Source: Takakia lepidozioides
Lineage: Eukaryota > Streptophyta > Takakiopsida > Takakiales > Takakiaceae
Length of the DNA: 60,000 bases
NCBI GenBank assembly: GCA_030704615.1
Contig: CM060732.1
Span: forward strand, 24,926,001 to 24,986,000
Direction of reading: 5' to 3'
The notes beneath the pieces are model-generated. The model saw only the letters and a list, made by a program, of their open reading frames with translations, was not told the origin of the DNA and did no database searches. Shown here in pieces: positions 1 to 11,336 of the stretch. Numbering within the stretch: the stretch's first letter is position 1; each line of letters opens with the position of its first letter. The position numbers were made by a program, and so were the translations under genes.

Positions 1-24
1 TATGAACTACCTTAAGCAATTTAC

Positions 25-163
25 CTTCATGCTCCCGATGAGAGGGAAGATGATAGTTGACTTGCCTGAGGAGACGGGAAGAGAGGCCCGACAGATGAGT
101 GTTGGTCTTACACTTCTGGAGGAGGGCTTGGTGAAGTTGGTCCTCCATGGTTGCAGCTGCCAT
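25..163 (-). CDS. possible first exon of an unknown gene
   Basis: Read on the minus strand, an ATG at 163 opens a frame beginning MAAATMEDQLHQALLQKC and running without a stop to AAG|GTAA at 25, a good splice donor. I do not recognise the protein. It lies just beyond the last recognisable gypsy coding sequence, where integrase would be expected, so it may be element sequence or a host exon. The rest of the gene would be off the left edge. The support is a single open stretch with a donor, so confidence is low. Confidence 0.2.
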
Positions 164-429
164 AGCCAGCCCTTGGGTTAGTGTGAGCCTGTCGGAGTGT
201 CCGCCTCAGTTATCTCCAGGGAATGGCTGCCAACTCAACTGAATGACAAGGGGGACTTCATGTAGTTGCAACCAAGAACAATGAAGCACAGAAGCAGATT
301 TCCCGATGGAGAGGATTCAGTGCCAAAACCATAACTAGAAGTAGGAAAGGGACAGTGCAATCATAGAAGAGAGAGTGATATCACACCTAGAATATGACCA
401 CAGTGACATTACAGCACTCTTAACCAACT

Positions 430-1971
430 TCATCCAGCAGAAAAAGATAGCAAATCCCATTCAGACATGAGATCAGGTGGAGGAAGAGGAACAGTGGCAA
501 ACAAGGCAAGTAAATCGGACCCTTCAGGAGAGAAAGAGGGTAAGGGTGAAGCACCAGATGGTGAGCAGTGTGCAAGGTCATCTAAGGTGACATAAGGGTC
601 AGAGGACTTAGTCTCCGTTCGTGTGAGAGCGTCAGCATTGCTGTTGGCTTTGCCCTTCTTATACTCAATGTCATATTCAAACATCTGAAGAGTAAGTGAT
701 CAGCGAGCCAAGCGTCCCGAGAGTGCCCGTGGGGTTTTGAGAGCCTTCAATGGAAGATGATCAGTCTGAATAACAAAAGGGCAGCCATGTAGATACTGCC
801 GAAAATGTTTGACCCCAAAAATAACGGCAAGTCCTTCTTTATCAGTAATACTATAGTTCTTCTCATGTTTGTCAAGCCGCCTGGAAGCATAGGCCACGAC
901 ATGTTCCCTGCCATTTTGGCATAGAATAGTTGAAACAGCCAGGTCAGAGGCATCAGTCTGAAGAATAAAAGGAAGGGAGAAATCAGGAAAGACCAGAATG
1001 GGTGCACTGGTGAGGGCAATTTTGAGTTTCTCAAAAGTAGTGATTTGGGACTTGCCCCAAAGACAGCGAACATATTTGCATAACAACTGATTAAGCGCAA
1101 TATCAATGTGAGCAAAGTGTTTAATGAAACGACGATAGTAAGAGGCTAACCCAAGAAAAGCACGGACACAATTTTTGTCACGTGGAGTAGGATAGTTCCA
1201 GACAGCCTGAATTTTGGCAGGGTCAGGGCTTATGCCTTGGGCTGAGAGAAGGTGGCCAAGAAAGTGAAGCTCCGTCATGCATAAGTCGCATTTCTTGGCT
1301 TTCACTTTGAGACCTGCGCCTCTAAGCCTGCACAAAACGTGCTTCAGATCCAACATGTGAGAATCAAAGTCAGCGGAGTAAACGTTGATGTCATCAACAT
1401 AGACCAATGCACATTCCCAGCGCAAGTTTCCTAGATTAACATCCATGAGGCGTTGAAAGGTGGCTGTGGCATTACATAATCCAAAAGGCATGGTTTCAAA
1501 CTGAAAGAGACCCATCTTACAGGTAAACGCAGTCTTTTCCTTGGCTGACTCTGTGAGGGGGACTTGCCAAAAACCCGCAACAAGGTCCAAGGAAGAGAAG
1601 AGAGTGACACCATTGAGTTGATCCAAAGTATCATTAATGCGAGGTAAAGGATATACATCTTTCTTAGTCAGGGCATTGAGCCGTCGAAAATCAACGCAGA
1701 AACGAGTGGTACCATCTTTTTTGGCAACCAACACGATGGGACTGGCCCAGGGGGAAATAAAGGGTTTAATAACGCTTGCATGCAGCATCTTGGTCAGTTC
1801 GAGTTGCATAATTTCACGTTCTTTGACACTCTCTATAAGCATATTGTTTGACAAGGCTACCTTCAGTGACAATGTTATGGTGGAGAACCTCGGTACGTCC
1901 CAAATCATGAGAACCAGCACTAAAAACATCCAGATTGTCACGAATGATATGATATAAACGAGACCTCTCAA
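430..1971 (-). pseudogene. gypsy reverse transcriptase and RNase H
   Basis: The reverse transcriptase copies element RNA into DNA. Visible motifs are FRRLNALTKKDVYPLPRI, the SLDLVAGFWQVPL palm motif, MPFGLCNATATFQRLMD and the catalytic LVYVDDI. The connection region has FLGHLLSAQGISPDP, and RNase H has LQTDASDLA and IQTDHLPLKAL. An in-frame TGA at 700-702 falls where family members usually have Trp. The frame then resumes with MFEYDIEYKKGKANSNADAL, typical of the RNase H end, and closes at 430. No integrase HHCC or DDE motif follows. Confidence 0.85.
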
Positions 1972-3127
1972 TGTCAGTGAGACCAGAGCCTATTTTAATA
2001 TCAGTCAGAACTTGATCAAGATGAGCAGATTGCGCAGGAGTGAGGGGACTAACCTGGGGTGCAGCGACAGATTGGGCTAAGAGATGCAATTGATCAACAG
2101 GATCATCTGACAGGCCAATGTCAGCAAAACTTAAAGCATGTTGCACCTCTCCTAAATCTGTCAAGGGGGTGGCAGTGAGTCGAGCGAGGACCTGACCCTT
2201 GTAGACGGTGATAGGGATGCGTTCTGGGTTGGCAACAAGAAGTCGAAGCTCCCCTCGAAAGCCCCTATCTAGCACACCAGATGCAATCAAACAATGTTTG
2301 GAAAGCATCAAACGTTTCCACCCCTCAACTTCAAGATAATGACCTTGTGGACAAAGAAAGGTGAGGCCAAGAGAGACAATTTTTTGGGAGGAGGCAGGTA
2401 TCACAAAGTCAGCGGGATTGCAAAGAAGAGTGGTGTTACTTGGGATTGGAATGGGAGGGCCACTCTTCTTACCAGGCAAAGGGGGCTGCCATTGATACAG
2501 GGTGAGGGGAGCCGTCTTGGCAAAGTTAAAGTAGCGTGTCCAGTTGTATTGCTCACCCACCTGCCGCTTGGTTTCAGCAACAAGGGTGCGCATGTGGGAG
2601 AGGTGTGCAGTGGCACAACCAGCAGGCAGGGAGACAGAGTTGAGCTGCACCTTGTGGGGGGAGGAGCTGCCACTGGCAAGCCACATGACGTTTTCAACCA
2701 CATCAATTTTTGCCCCTGCAGCACACATCCAATCCAAGCCTAACAACAACTGTTCACCAATGGTGACAATACAAGTTAGTGTGACCGACTTGCAACTGAC
2801 TTTGATGGGAACGGTGACCAAACCGAGAGGCTCATAACGTGTGCCATCTGCAATGGTCACCTGCAGACCCTTGGCTGGAGTGAGCTTGAAACCAAGTAGT
2901 CAAACCACGGACAATGGAACAGCAGACACGGTACAGCCTGTGTCAACAACACATGAAAACGAGAGGTGCTCTTTGTGACATTGAGTCATGAGAGGGTGCA
3001 CTCTCTCCTTCCTAAGCTTCCTATTGGCTTCACAGTGCATCATCTTAAATTCATTGGACAACATAACAGAAACAATGGAGTCATCCTTTGTAGGGTGTAG
3101 GGGAGAATGACCGCTTGGCCCCTTCAC
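1814..3127 (-). pseudogene. gypsy aspartic protease and start of reverse transcriptase, broken
   Basis: The protease active-site motif appears as VVDTGCTVSAVP near 2940, followed in the same frame by an in-frame TGA at 2900-2902 and then the rest of the fold (TIADGTRYEP, LLLGLDWM). The frame continues to about 1818, where the leading segment of reverse transcriptase begins. One extra base there (CAAAGAACG) moves the sequence into the frame ending at 1971 and below. The protein would have been a Pro-Pol polyprotein that processes Gag and copies RNA. As it stands it is interrupted twice and non-functional. Confidence 0.75.
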
Positions 3128-4452
3128 AAGCGATCGGGTTCGTTCAAAGGTTGTTTGCCCCGTTGTTCACGTTGAATGCATTTGTGTTCTTCAATCATAC
3201 CAGGGACAAGAGCGGCATAAGTGCAAAAGCGAGTCCAGTGCTCCAGGGACCCACAAATGAAACAGGCCACACGTTTACCTTGTACCTTATATCGTGGGCC
3301 AGTCTGAGTGTGGCCACGATGAGAGTCAGCCGGAGGAGGCTTGACAGGTGCAACCCTCCAGGATCCTTCTGCCCTCACAGCTTGAAGCTGAGTATGCAGC
3401 TCTTGTTGTAGGTTTTTAACTTCCTCCAGCAATGTGGGAGAGGCCTCTGTAGAGCCACCCTTAATCATGGCAACCCCATGAGAACAGTCGGAAGCATGCT
3501 GAGGAGCAGAATGAACAACAAGCTGACAACCTTTGCCTAGTTTAGCATTCTTAAACCGCATGCGCTCATCCATCATCTCTACCATATGCCTCTCATTGCG
3601 ATAAGGATGCTTTTGTAGGTAGACTTGATCAGAGGCAGGCAATCCAGTAATGAAGTAGGTTTTAAGAATGGCAGTGCGTTCAGAGGGTACCGGAATAGCC
3701 TTGACCACCATGGTTTTCAAGTCAGTATAGTATTTTCAAATACTCTCATCAGGTTGATAAGGACGATCGGGCATGGTGTAATTGATGGGCAAGTCTGCAC
3801 GAAACAACTGAAGCGCCAACTGCTTGGCCACTCCCCATCGCAATTCACCCTGATCTTTGATACTAGCTTCAAAGAGGTCACGAGCCTCACCTTTGAGACA
3901 AAAACGAAAGGAATCAGTAATCATAGAAGCTGGCAGTTCATTGAATTTGACACTCATCTCAAAAAAATTGAGAAAGTTGTCAAAGTCTTGGCCTACCTCA
4001 TAGTCAGGATAAGGCCGTTTGTGAGCACGATGAACGTCCTTGAGCTGGGTAACTGAAGGCGAACCTTCTTGTTTATCCAAAAAGAGCTGCATAAGAGCTG
4101 GACAACTAGACAGTGTAGCCATAACATCACAAATGCCCTGAATATTGAGGTTAGGCACATTACCAGAGGCTAGAGGGACCCCTGGGGTCGGACTGGTGTT
4201 AGCACCTGGCCGTGGCTCCTCAGGAGACAAAGTTTCAGACATAGGATCAGGAAAAGCATCACCATCATCTTTCACAGCATCAGTAAGATTCACATCATGC
4301 AACTCATCTAGCACATTCCAGGGCTCCTTGCCAGACCGAGTAGTGACAGGCATTGTAATTGGTCGGGTTTTAAGAAAAACAAAGTGGTTACCTTCCACTG
4401 GAGGATCGTGCAGGACGCAATTTGGACTCCCAGTCCTTGATACAATAGCCAC
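3124..4452 (-). pseudogene. gypsy Gag with CCHC zinc knuckle, one internal stop
   Basis: This is the structural Gag protein that packages element RNA. The frame runs from about 4452 through an in-frame TGA at 3736-3738 to the stop at 3124-3126. The section before the stop holds the retrotransposon gag core (for example YEVGQDFDNFLNFFEMS and LKGEARDLFEAS). The section after it holds the nucleocapsid knuckle CFICGSLEHWTRFC, which is C-X2-C-X4-H-X4-C. The next frame (protease) is offset by -1 and overlaps the gag stop, the usual arrangement for programmed frameshifting, though I see no convincing slippery site. The TGA is one transition from CGA. Confidence 0.75.
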
Positions 4453-5317
4453 TTATGAACCTGTGTTTGTGAAGCATGTAAACACCTTCACCCAGAAAGT
4501 GCCACAGCTCTTCGTCCACTTTGAGCCAGAAAGCCACACGAACTATGGAGCGAATAAGCTTTTCCTTGGCAAGCAGTGTGTGCACTGGATAATCAGTAAC
4601 ACGAAAGCCAGGCAAGTAGTAACCCAACCGTTCTTGTCTAAACACAAGAGCAGGGAAAATCAAAATATCATGCACAATATGAGGAAAGCGAGAGACATGA
4701 ATGCATGCGACATGGTCATCCCAAGTGATGTCCACATTGTAGTCAGGTTTCCAGGTAGGCCATAGGTTGGCCAAGACAAGTGAACTGCCACCTTTCACCA
4801 GCTCCCACAGACGATGCGCACTGGGTAAGTTGGGCGGAAGGAAGTTCTCACACTCGCCAGCAACCTCCCCAGCGACGGTGAATTGCGGAATACCAAGTTC
4901 AGCCCACGACAACCGGCAACCCTTCAAGAGCTTGTCTTTAGCCTCAGGTAGTGGAAGCTTGCGAGCTATCTCCGTAGCAAAGAGTCTCTGTAAGGCCTTG
5001 GCCGCTCGGACCCCTTCAAAGGCCTGGATACACTTCCGCCGCTGCTCGGCTTCTTCTTGCGGGGTGTGGGTGGGCTTCAAACCCTCCAACGCAGCAGTCA
5101 ACTCAAACTGAGCCACCCAGTGATCAGAAGGGGTGTCAAGGACTAATTCAGGGCGTTCAACAGCTGCACCAAGGGGCGGATAATCAACTTCAACCACCAG
5201 ACTAGGATCAACCGAAGCACGCAAAATGCTGGCGAAAATTGACTCAAAATGACCAGCAGGAGTGTCCTTGTACTCCCTGAGCTCAGCTACAGTGAAAGGA
5301 TCAGAAGACGAGGCCAT
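4388..5317 (-). CDS. gypsy element N-terminal ORF upstream of gag, function unknown
   Basis: A 309-codon frame starts with ATG at 5317 (MASSSDPFTVAELREY) and overlaps the start of the gag frame by about 65 bases. It is unbroken, unlike the rest of the element. The composition is globular, with several Trp and Pro residues and no zinc knuckle, membrane segment or catalytic signature that I recognise. Its position suggests an N-terminal Gag extension or a separate first ORF, since most gypsy elements start directly with Gag. The end at 4388 is in a different frame from gag, so either a frameshift separates the two or they are separate proteins. Confidence 0.5.
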   Translation of the reverse strand: MASSSDPFTVAELREYKDTPAGHFESIFASILRASVDPSLVVEVDYPPLGAAVERPELVLDTPSDHWVAQFELTAALEGLKPTHTPQEEAEQRRKCIQAFEGVRAAKALQRLFATEIARKLPLPEAKDKLLKGCRLSWAELGIPQFTVAGEVAGECENFLPPNLPSAHRLWELVKGGSSLVLANLWPTWKPDYNVDITWDDHVACIHVSRFPHIVHDILIFPALVFRQERLGYYLPGFRVTDYPVHTLLAKEKLIRSIVRVAFWLKVDEELWHFLGEGVYMLHKHRFISGYCIKDWESKLRPARSSSGR

Positions 5318-5730
5318 TGCTGCAGATTGTAGAAGTGTAAGCAGATACCGTGAAAACCAGGAGCAAGCAAAAACACGAGCGAGAACTGAAACGGTAGAGC
5401 GCCGCCATGGTAACAGTGGCAGCGTACAGCTACCTGTCGTACCAAGAAGAATGTGCAGCTAATGATTAACTAAATCCTGCAGCCCCATCTCCACCAAGAT
5501 TCTCGCCCACCCCGTTATTCCTCTTCCTCTCCCCTTTGAGCTATAAGGGGGATATATGCTCGGTAAAGCAGGCTAGCGAGATAGATAGGATCCAACGCAG
5601 AGGAGACAGAATCACTCACCCAACCTAACAGCACATCCTTACTCAGAGCCCTTTCATCCAAAACTCCTACACAGGTACAATAGGGTTTCACACCAAACGT
5701 ACACCACCGCCTTAAGTGTCGTGTTGATCC

Positions 5731-5738
5731 CTTTTATA
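5731..5738 (-). promoter_or_regulatory. candidate TATA box of the gypsy 5' LTR
   Basis: TATAAAAG on the minus strand lies about 415 bases upstream of the first gypsy ORF. That is a plausible place for the U3 promoter of the LTR. The second LTR, needed to confirm the boundaries, is outside the window. Confidence 0.35.
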
Positions 5739-6000
5739 AACGAAGGCCCACAATCTTATCTGACCAAGTGGCAAGCCTTGATTGGCCACCTGAATGCCAT
5801 CCGGGTGTCTGTCCAGATAGGACGCCACTTCATTCTAATTTAGAGATAAACTAGCCGTTAACATAAGACAATACTTAGTTTAAAAATAGATTGTCTCCAG
5901 CTGTTTCATCCAAGCCCTTTTTCAACAGTCATCATCCAATATCTGTTCATCCAATGACAAAAAGGTAGGTAGAAGGAATCTGGCCATTACACCACTCTAC

Positions 6001-7559
6001 ACTTCATAATCTTCAGATCTGGCAGTTGGATTTTGGTGAAACTTTTTGTGGTAGGAGGTGGGGTAGGTGGGAAGTAATTCCAACGGTCAGTTTTAAGGGA
6101 CACAAAGATTCTTTAGATATATATTTTTTTTGTGGGCGAGGGTCATGTTTTTCCACGAGAGGGTGAAAATGAGTTTTGACACTTAAAGGTTAAGAAGGTC
6201 GTTGCTTTTGAGTAAGGGCCCGGGGGCAAAGGGTCGTTACATAGTACTGGATAAATGTTACATCCTTTAATGTTATATCACCCTTAATGTTATGAAATTT
6301 TGGCTCTGTAAAAATTTACACTTGAAAATGGCATAGAGCGTTATTTGATATGTGTTCTGAAAATATTGCTCTCCTCTTTGTTAGCACACCTCCATAGTTG
6401 TTAGATCTTATGCGGAGCCTTAATATAGTTGGTTTGAGAAAACATTCATCCACTCTTATCATTCATCCATGTGTATGAATTTGAACCCTAAGCCTTTTTA
6501 ATTGTTATTTTTGTTTGTTTTAACCTGCTTTATTGTTTTTTCATAAATGTTATGTTTTAGATTTGGACTTCTATTTCTGTTATATGATATATCTCTCTAA
6601 ATGTTATAATTTTTCCAGGGTTGACTGCAGTGGAGAGAAACAGCAAATGTAATGATTGCATTGCTGGCCCACTAGTGAAGTGAAAGTGGACTGTGTGTGA
6701 GTAGTGGTGGAAGCTTGAACCGAAGGATACGAAGCTTTTGCACTTGTAAGAGATGTGTAATGATCGGCTATGTCTTCTCTATATTGCTCCCACATCCTTC
6801 CAGACCTTCGATTTGGAGACTTGGGATTGAAAGCTGACAATCTTGGAGTTGGACTGGATGAAGACCACCACCCTCAATGGTATGGCCACCAGGGGGAAGG
6901 GATTTCTAAGCCCTCTTTGATTTCATTACGTCTGAAATTCTGACGGGGAGAGCCTTCAGACTGCACCGATTCTGTTTGTACTGAACTTATAGGCACATAT
7001 TGAAGCTAAATTCATTGTTTCTGCTAGCAGGTTGAAAAGTGGACCAGCCCTTCAATATTTGGCGAAAAGTCGTCAGGTTGCACCAGCCAAAATTGGTGGG
7101 CGAAAAGTCTATATGATGGTAAGTTGAGTTTTTAGCCAGATCGGATCCACAAGATCTAGGGCTGTTTGCCAAAATCACACTATAGAATGTGGCATGTCAC
7201 TTATTTTGCACTGTCAAAAATGATATAAGTTAGTAACCTCATTGCTGCTTAATTTTCTTTATTGTGGCCAAGAATTTTTCACCTTCCATGAAAACAGATC
7301 GCCACTACTTTTCTAGTGCTCTTCTGAGATCATAGCTACATTTGATAACTATTTAATAAACTCTAGCCAGTAGCCAGCTCCTGAGACCAAAAATAAACAA
7401 AAATCTCCACTTCCAGCATTCTTTGCTGACCTTCTTGGAGCCATGTCAGCAGAATTCCAAAAATGAATTAAAAAGCCGTGCCCCGGACTCCCTATTAAGT
7501 ATTTCAGAATGCAGGAGGTTCTATGCAGCGACAGTACAGTGTGGAGTTTGAATCTTACA
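6001..7559. other. stretch without a recognisable gene
   Basis: AT-rich sequence with only short frames on both strands. None has splice sites or motifs I can tie to a protein family. I see no clear repeat structure here. Confidence 0.5.
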
Positions 7560-7925
7560 GAAGTGTCACCCCGTTCCATGTCACCCCAGCGCTTGTGGTT
7601 AGTGTGTACCTATTTTGTGTAGTTTGTGTCAACCCATCTTGTGTGATTTGTGTAACCCCATGTCTGGTGTAATTTCTTCTTAGTACACTTTATACAGTCA
7701 AATTTGGACGTAGTCAAATTTTGGACACCAAGTGGGAGAATTATACCAATTTGGAGTGACACTCCCTTCCATGTCACCCCGGTAACGATGTTATCCCAAT
7801 GTGATGTCACCCCAATCTATGTCACACTCTAGAGAAAATCTGACATGCCAAAAACCGGTGTACCATGCTGCAAGCCTGAGATTGCAAGTGTGCATTAAAT
7901 TCTTACATTATTGTACTATTCTACT
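7560..7925 (+). repeat. dispersed repeat, copy A (GTGTAACCCC-type)
   Basis: This copy contains many short GTCACCCC/GTAACCCC units. It ends in a conserved tail in which the word GACATGCC is followed by AAAACCGG and later GTGCATTAA, TTCTTACATTATT. The same tail and the same central block occur in reverse orientation at about 19915-20250. There the element is led by a tRNA-like head, so this copy may be a 5'-truncated member of that SINE family. Confidence 0.6.
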
Positions 7926-7958
7926 GTGCTCCCTTCCTAATTGACGGTATGACTCAAA

Positions 7959-8309
7959 GCAGGTTCACACGGCAAAAATCCGTCCGTCCCATCTAGCCAT
8001 AGTGGTGGGCCCTCCGCACGTGTGGATGGGGACGGACGGGACTGACGGTGCAACATGTTCACACGTGACGCAACATATAAGTTTAGCAAGAGAGCCCTCC
8101 GGCTAAACCCTACACACATGTTTTAGCCATGATAGCCAGGGAGAAGGAATGAGGGATGGGACGGACAGCGACGGACAGCGGGAAGTACCTACAGTGGCCA
8201 GGCCGTCCGTCCCTTCCTCGCCGTCGCGTTCCTCAAGGGTGGACCCCAGCCCGCCACACCAGCCGCAACGTCCAGATGGGTCGGACGGATTTTTGCCGTG
8301 TGAACCTGC
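7959..8309. mobile_element. MITE with about 36-bp terminal inverted repeats
   Basis: The ends 7959-7994 and 8274-8309 are near-perfect inverse complements, starting GCAGGTTCACACGGCAAAAA and continuing through TCCGTCCG; I see one mismatch. The 351-bp interior is GC-rich and repeats ACGGAC words, and no transposase is encoded. I could not see a convincing target-site duplication, so the superfamily is not assigned. Confidence 0.75.
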
Positions 8310-8311
8310 CA

Positions 8312-8504
8312 GCACATCACACACGCGACACCAATGAATGTCTTGGGATGACAAAAGTTCTAACACCGTAAGGACGCACATCACACACGCGACACCAATG
8401 AATGTCTTGGGACGACAAAAGTTCTAACACGTGTAAGGACGCACATCACACACGCGACACCAATGATTGTCTTGGGACGACAAAAGTTCTAACACCGTAA
8501 GGAC
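8312..8504. repeat. three tandem copies of a 64-65-bp unit
   Basis: Units start at 8312, 8376 and 8441 with GCACATCACACACGCGACAC and differ by only a few bases. The array directly abuts the right end of the MITE. Confidence 0.9.
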
Positions 8505-8552
8505 AGTCCACCAGTTTTTCTCGCAGTATTGACTTCAACACGATGCACCATC

Positions 8553-8730
8553 AGTGGGTAGCTGAGTTGGATAGTGCACTCATCAGTGCCACCCAGATCA
8601 TTCTGGGTTGAATCCTGCTGCTGGATTCCCTTAGGTGGTGTCCCATGAGCTTGCCTTCACGGCGAGGTTACTGTGAACGAGGTTATTTTCTCCTCTCCCT
8701 ATATCTAAGGGGCCTGATTTGTGAGCTGTT
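8553..8730 (+). mobile_element. tRNA-derived SINE upstream of the P450
   Basis: An internal RNA polymerase III promoter is visible: box A TAGCTGAGTTGG at 8559-8570 and box B GGTTGAATCC at 8606-8615, spaced 47 bases apart as in tRNA-derived SINEs. The following sequence cannot fold into a normal tRNA, so this is not a tRNA gene. The 3' limit is uncertain. It lies about 100-330 bases upstream of the P450 TATA box. Confidence 0.6.
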
Positions 8731-8828
8731 CGTTAGAAAATGCTCGACACCAATAGGTAGGATGAGTGCATTTTGAGTTGGTCGTGGTGAGTGTAGTCCA
8801 TCGAAAGTGGCCCTCAACTTGTCACGGA

Positions 8829-8835
8829 TATATAA
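8829..8835 (+). promoter_or_regulatory. TATA box of the P450 gene
   Basis: TATATAA lies 54 bases before the ATG at 8890, which gives a short 5' leader of about 25-30 bases. Confidence 0.5.
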
Positions 8836-8889
8836 GTTAGGCAGTGCGAGAGAGAGAATGAGCGCGAGAGTATCTGGAGAGAGCAGGTG

Positions 8890-11336
8890 ATGGAAGGCAT
8901 GGGAGCACCAGGCGCCCAGCTCGATCGACCTGGAGCCGTTTGGTGGGCTTGGGATGGTGTGCTGCTGCTGGTGTTGGCAGCTATAATCGGCGCTGCTGCT
9001 GTGCACTCTCTTTTCACGAGGAATCCAAGGAGGCTACCTCCTGGGCCACGGCCGTGGCCCATCCTGGGTAGTCTTCCACTTTTGGGTGAGCTTCCCCACC
9101 AGGCATTGGCACGCCTGGCTCAGAAATATGGCCCTGTCATGTATCTGCGGCTCGGCTCCACCCCCACTGTCGTTGTATCCTCCCCAGACATGGCCAGAGA
9201 GTTTCTCCAAACGCTGGACCATATATTTTCTAACCGGGCAAACACTAATTTGACTGCCTACCTACACCATTCCAAGAACATTGCGTTTTCTAATGGGGCC
9301 TATTGGCGACATCTGCGCAAGACATGCATTCTGGAGCTCTTGACTCCAACATGCCTGGCATCGTTTCGGAATGCAAGGACAGAGGAGGTGACTGCAACGA
9401 TGAAGGCCATCCTCGAAGAGTCCAGAGAGGGGAAAGTGGTGGACCTTCACTCCAAGCTGTGGTCTCTCACCTGTACAAACATGACACGCATGCTTTTCAA
9501 CAAAAGGTTGAACACAATCTGTGCAGATGTCGTTACATTTTGATTTCCTGGTGAATAGAGGATCGAAGGCTGAAGTTAAAAGTCGCAGACTCAATTGTGC
9601 ATTCTTTGTATACCTGATTCTTGAGAGCACTTGCTCTTTAGTGGGACTACAGGCATCTTTGGTTTCAGTATGCTACGTATCAGTTCATTACGTAATATGA
9701 GTGCCAATCAATTGGAGATCATGAAGCCTCAGCCACAGACATGTCAATGTACCCGCGCGGAGTGAAATGAATCTAGTAAAAGTAATAAACATTCCATCAG
9801 CTCGAAACTACTTGAGCACTCGAGATACATGTCGAGGATGTCGTCGCTGTCAAATCCTGATCCAGTTCGCAGAGCGTTGGCAGGGCAGGGAAAGTCACAC
9901 ACCTAGATTTTACTTTTAAATTTTTGTCCCATTGTGATTCATGAGACATCCTCTGACACGATCAGACAGTCCATCTGAATCGGCGTAATAGAGTTTCTTC
10001 CGAACAACCATGCAACAGTTGTAATCTGTCATGCAAGCATGTTAGACAATGTGCTGCACAAGTACGATGTGAATATTGCACGCCTTTCCAGTCACCAATT
10101 AAATCTGAAGAAATACGCCCGTATTGATCCTACTTGAGCAGGTACTTCGGATTGGGGGTGGAAGGTCAGAAGGAGGCGCAAAGCTTTAAGATACATATGG
10201 ACAAGATAGTCTACTGGTTTGGGGCGTTCATCATCGGTGACTTTAACCCCTCCTTACGGTGGCTGTCGAAGTTGCAAGGCATCGATGCATCTTTGAGGAA
10301 GGTGGACGCTGAAGTCACCAGATTTTATCAGCACGTCGTCGAGGACCACAGAGAAGCTGCAACGAAGGGACGGGGGAGTAGTTATCAGCCATCAACAACA
10401 TCAACAGACTTTGTTGATGTCCTCCTCACCATGCGTACAGAGGATGGACGTGACCAAATCTCTGACGAAACGATACGGCTTGTGCTCATGGTAAGCTTTA
10501 GATAGGTCAGTCTCCTGAATTGGAGCACAGTTCAGTACATCAGCCGGGGGCAAGGTAGTTTTCCTGTCGATGCACTCGAGCGAGCAACATTTTGTGGGGT
10601 TCTCATAATCAGGACCTCCTGCATGCAGAAACTTGGCTGGTGAAGATTGGTTGAATTCCAGCTCACAAAAAAGAACTTAACGTGCGTGCTTTTGTGCATG
10701 TAGGACATGATGAATGCTGGAACAGACACATCCTCGGTGACAACAGAGTGGGCCATGGCCGAGCTGTTGCGCCACCCCGATGTGATGAAGCGCGCACGAA
10801 CTGAGCTGGATGCTCTGGTGGGAGCAAGTCGCTGTGTCCAGGAGTCAGACATCCCACATCTGAAGTACCTACAAGCTATAGTTAAGGAAGTCTTACGCCT
10901 CCACCCCCCGGCTCCACTCTTGATTCCCCACGAGTCTAGTGAGGAATGTCAAGCGGCGGGCTATAATCTCCCGGCAAAGACCCGACTATTCGTCAACGTG
11001 TGGGCTATTGGGCAAGATCCTTCCACATGGAACAGACCCTTTGCGTTTGAACCTGAGAGATTTATGGATCAGCATCCTGACATTGATGTCAAAGGCCATG
11101 ACTTTCAGCTTTTGCCTTTTGGGAGTGGGAGAAGGGGATGCCCAGGAATCTCTCTGGGACTACTTATGGTTCAGATAACCCTAGCTCGCCTTCTTCACAG
11201 CTTCAATTGGTCTCTACCAAACGACCAAGACCCCAACACTTTGGACATGTCGGAGGTGTACGGACTCACACTTCACAGGAAACAACCACTGCATGTTGTG
11301 GCACACCCTCGCTTGGCTGCCCATTTATACGAGTGA
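8890..11336 (+). CDS. cytochrome P450, CYP71 clan (A-type), 3 exons
   Basis: A haem-thiolate monooxygenase anchored in the ER. Exons 8890-9506, 10142-10490 and 10704-11336 join in phase (AG|GTTGAA, CATG|GTAAGC donors; GAGCAG| and CATGTAG| acceptors) to give 532 aa. Motifs: a membrane anchor near residues 20-40; the PPGPRPWPILG hinge; I-helix AGTDTS; ExxR as KEVLRL; EPERF; haem loop FGSGRRGCPG with its Cys ligand. Length and introns suit plant A-type P450s. The middle part resembles CYP703-like fatty-acid hydroxylases more than lignin-pathway P450s, but I cannot fix the family or substrate. ATG 8890 is chosen as the first in-frame ATG after the TATA box. No lesion is visible. Confidence 0.92.

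Larger units (their letters stand above)
430..6000 (-). mobile_element. decayed Ty3/gypsy LTR retrotransposon
   Basis: The minus strand carries, in order, an extra N-terminal ORF, gag with a CCHC knuckle, aspartic protease, reverse transcriptase and RNase H, which is the Ty3/gypsy order. No integrase is recognisable in the last 429 bases, so the 3' part is lost or replaced. The untranslated leader and 5' LTR should lie in about 5320-6000, but I found neither an LTR border nor a tRNA-Met primer site, so the right limit is approximate. Lesions seen: in-frame TGA at 3736-3738, 2900-2902 and 700-702, and a one-base frameshift near 1815. The copy cannot move by its own proteins. Confidence 0.85.

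Noticed and set aside
8149-8384. Overlapping GC-rich open frames on both strands
   Set aside because: They lie within the MITE and tandem array; the frames follow from the repeat composition.
8553-8627. Possible tRNA gene with good box A and box B
   Set aside because: The acceptor and anticodon stems do not pair; the signals are better explained as a SINE head.
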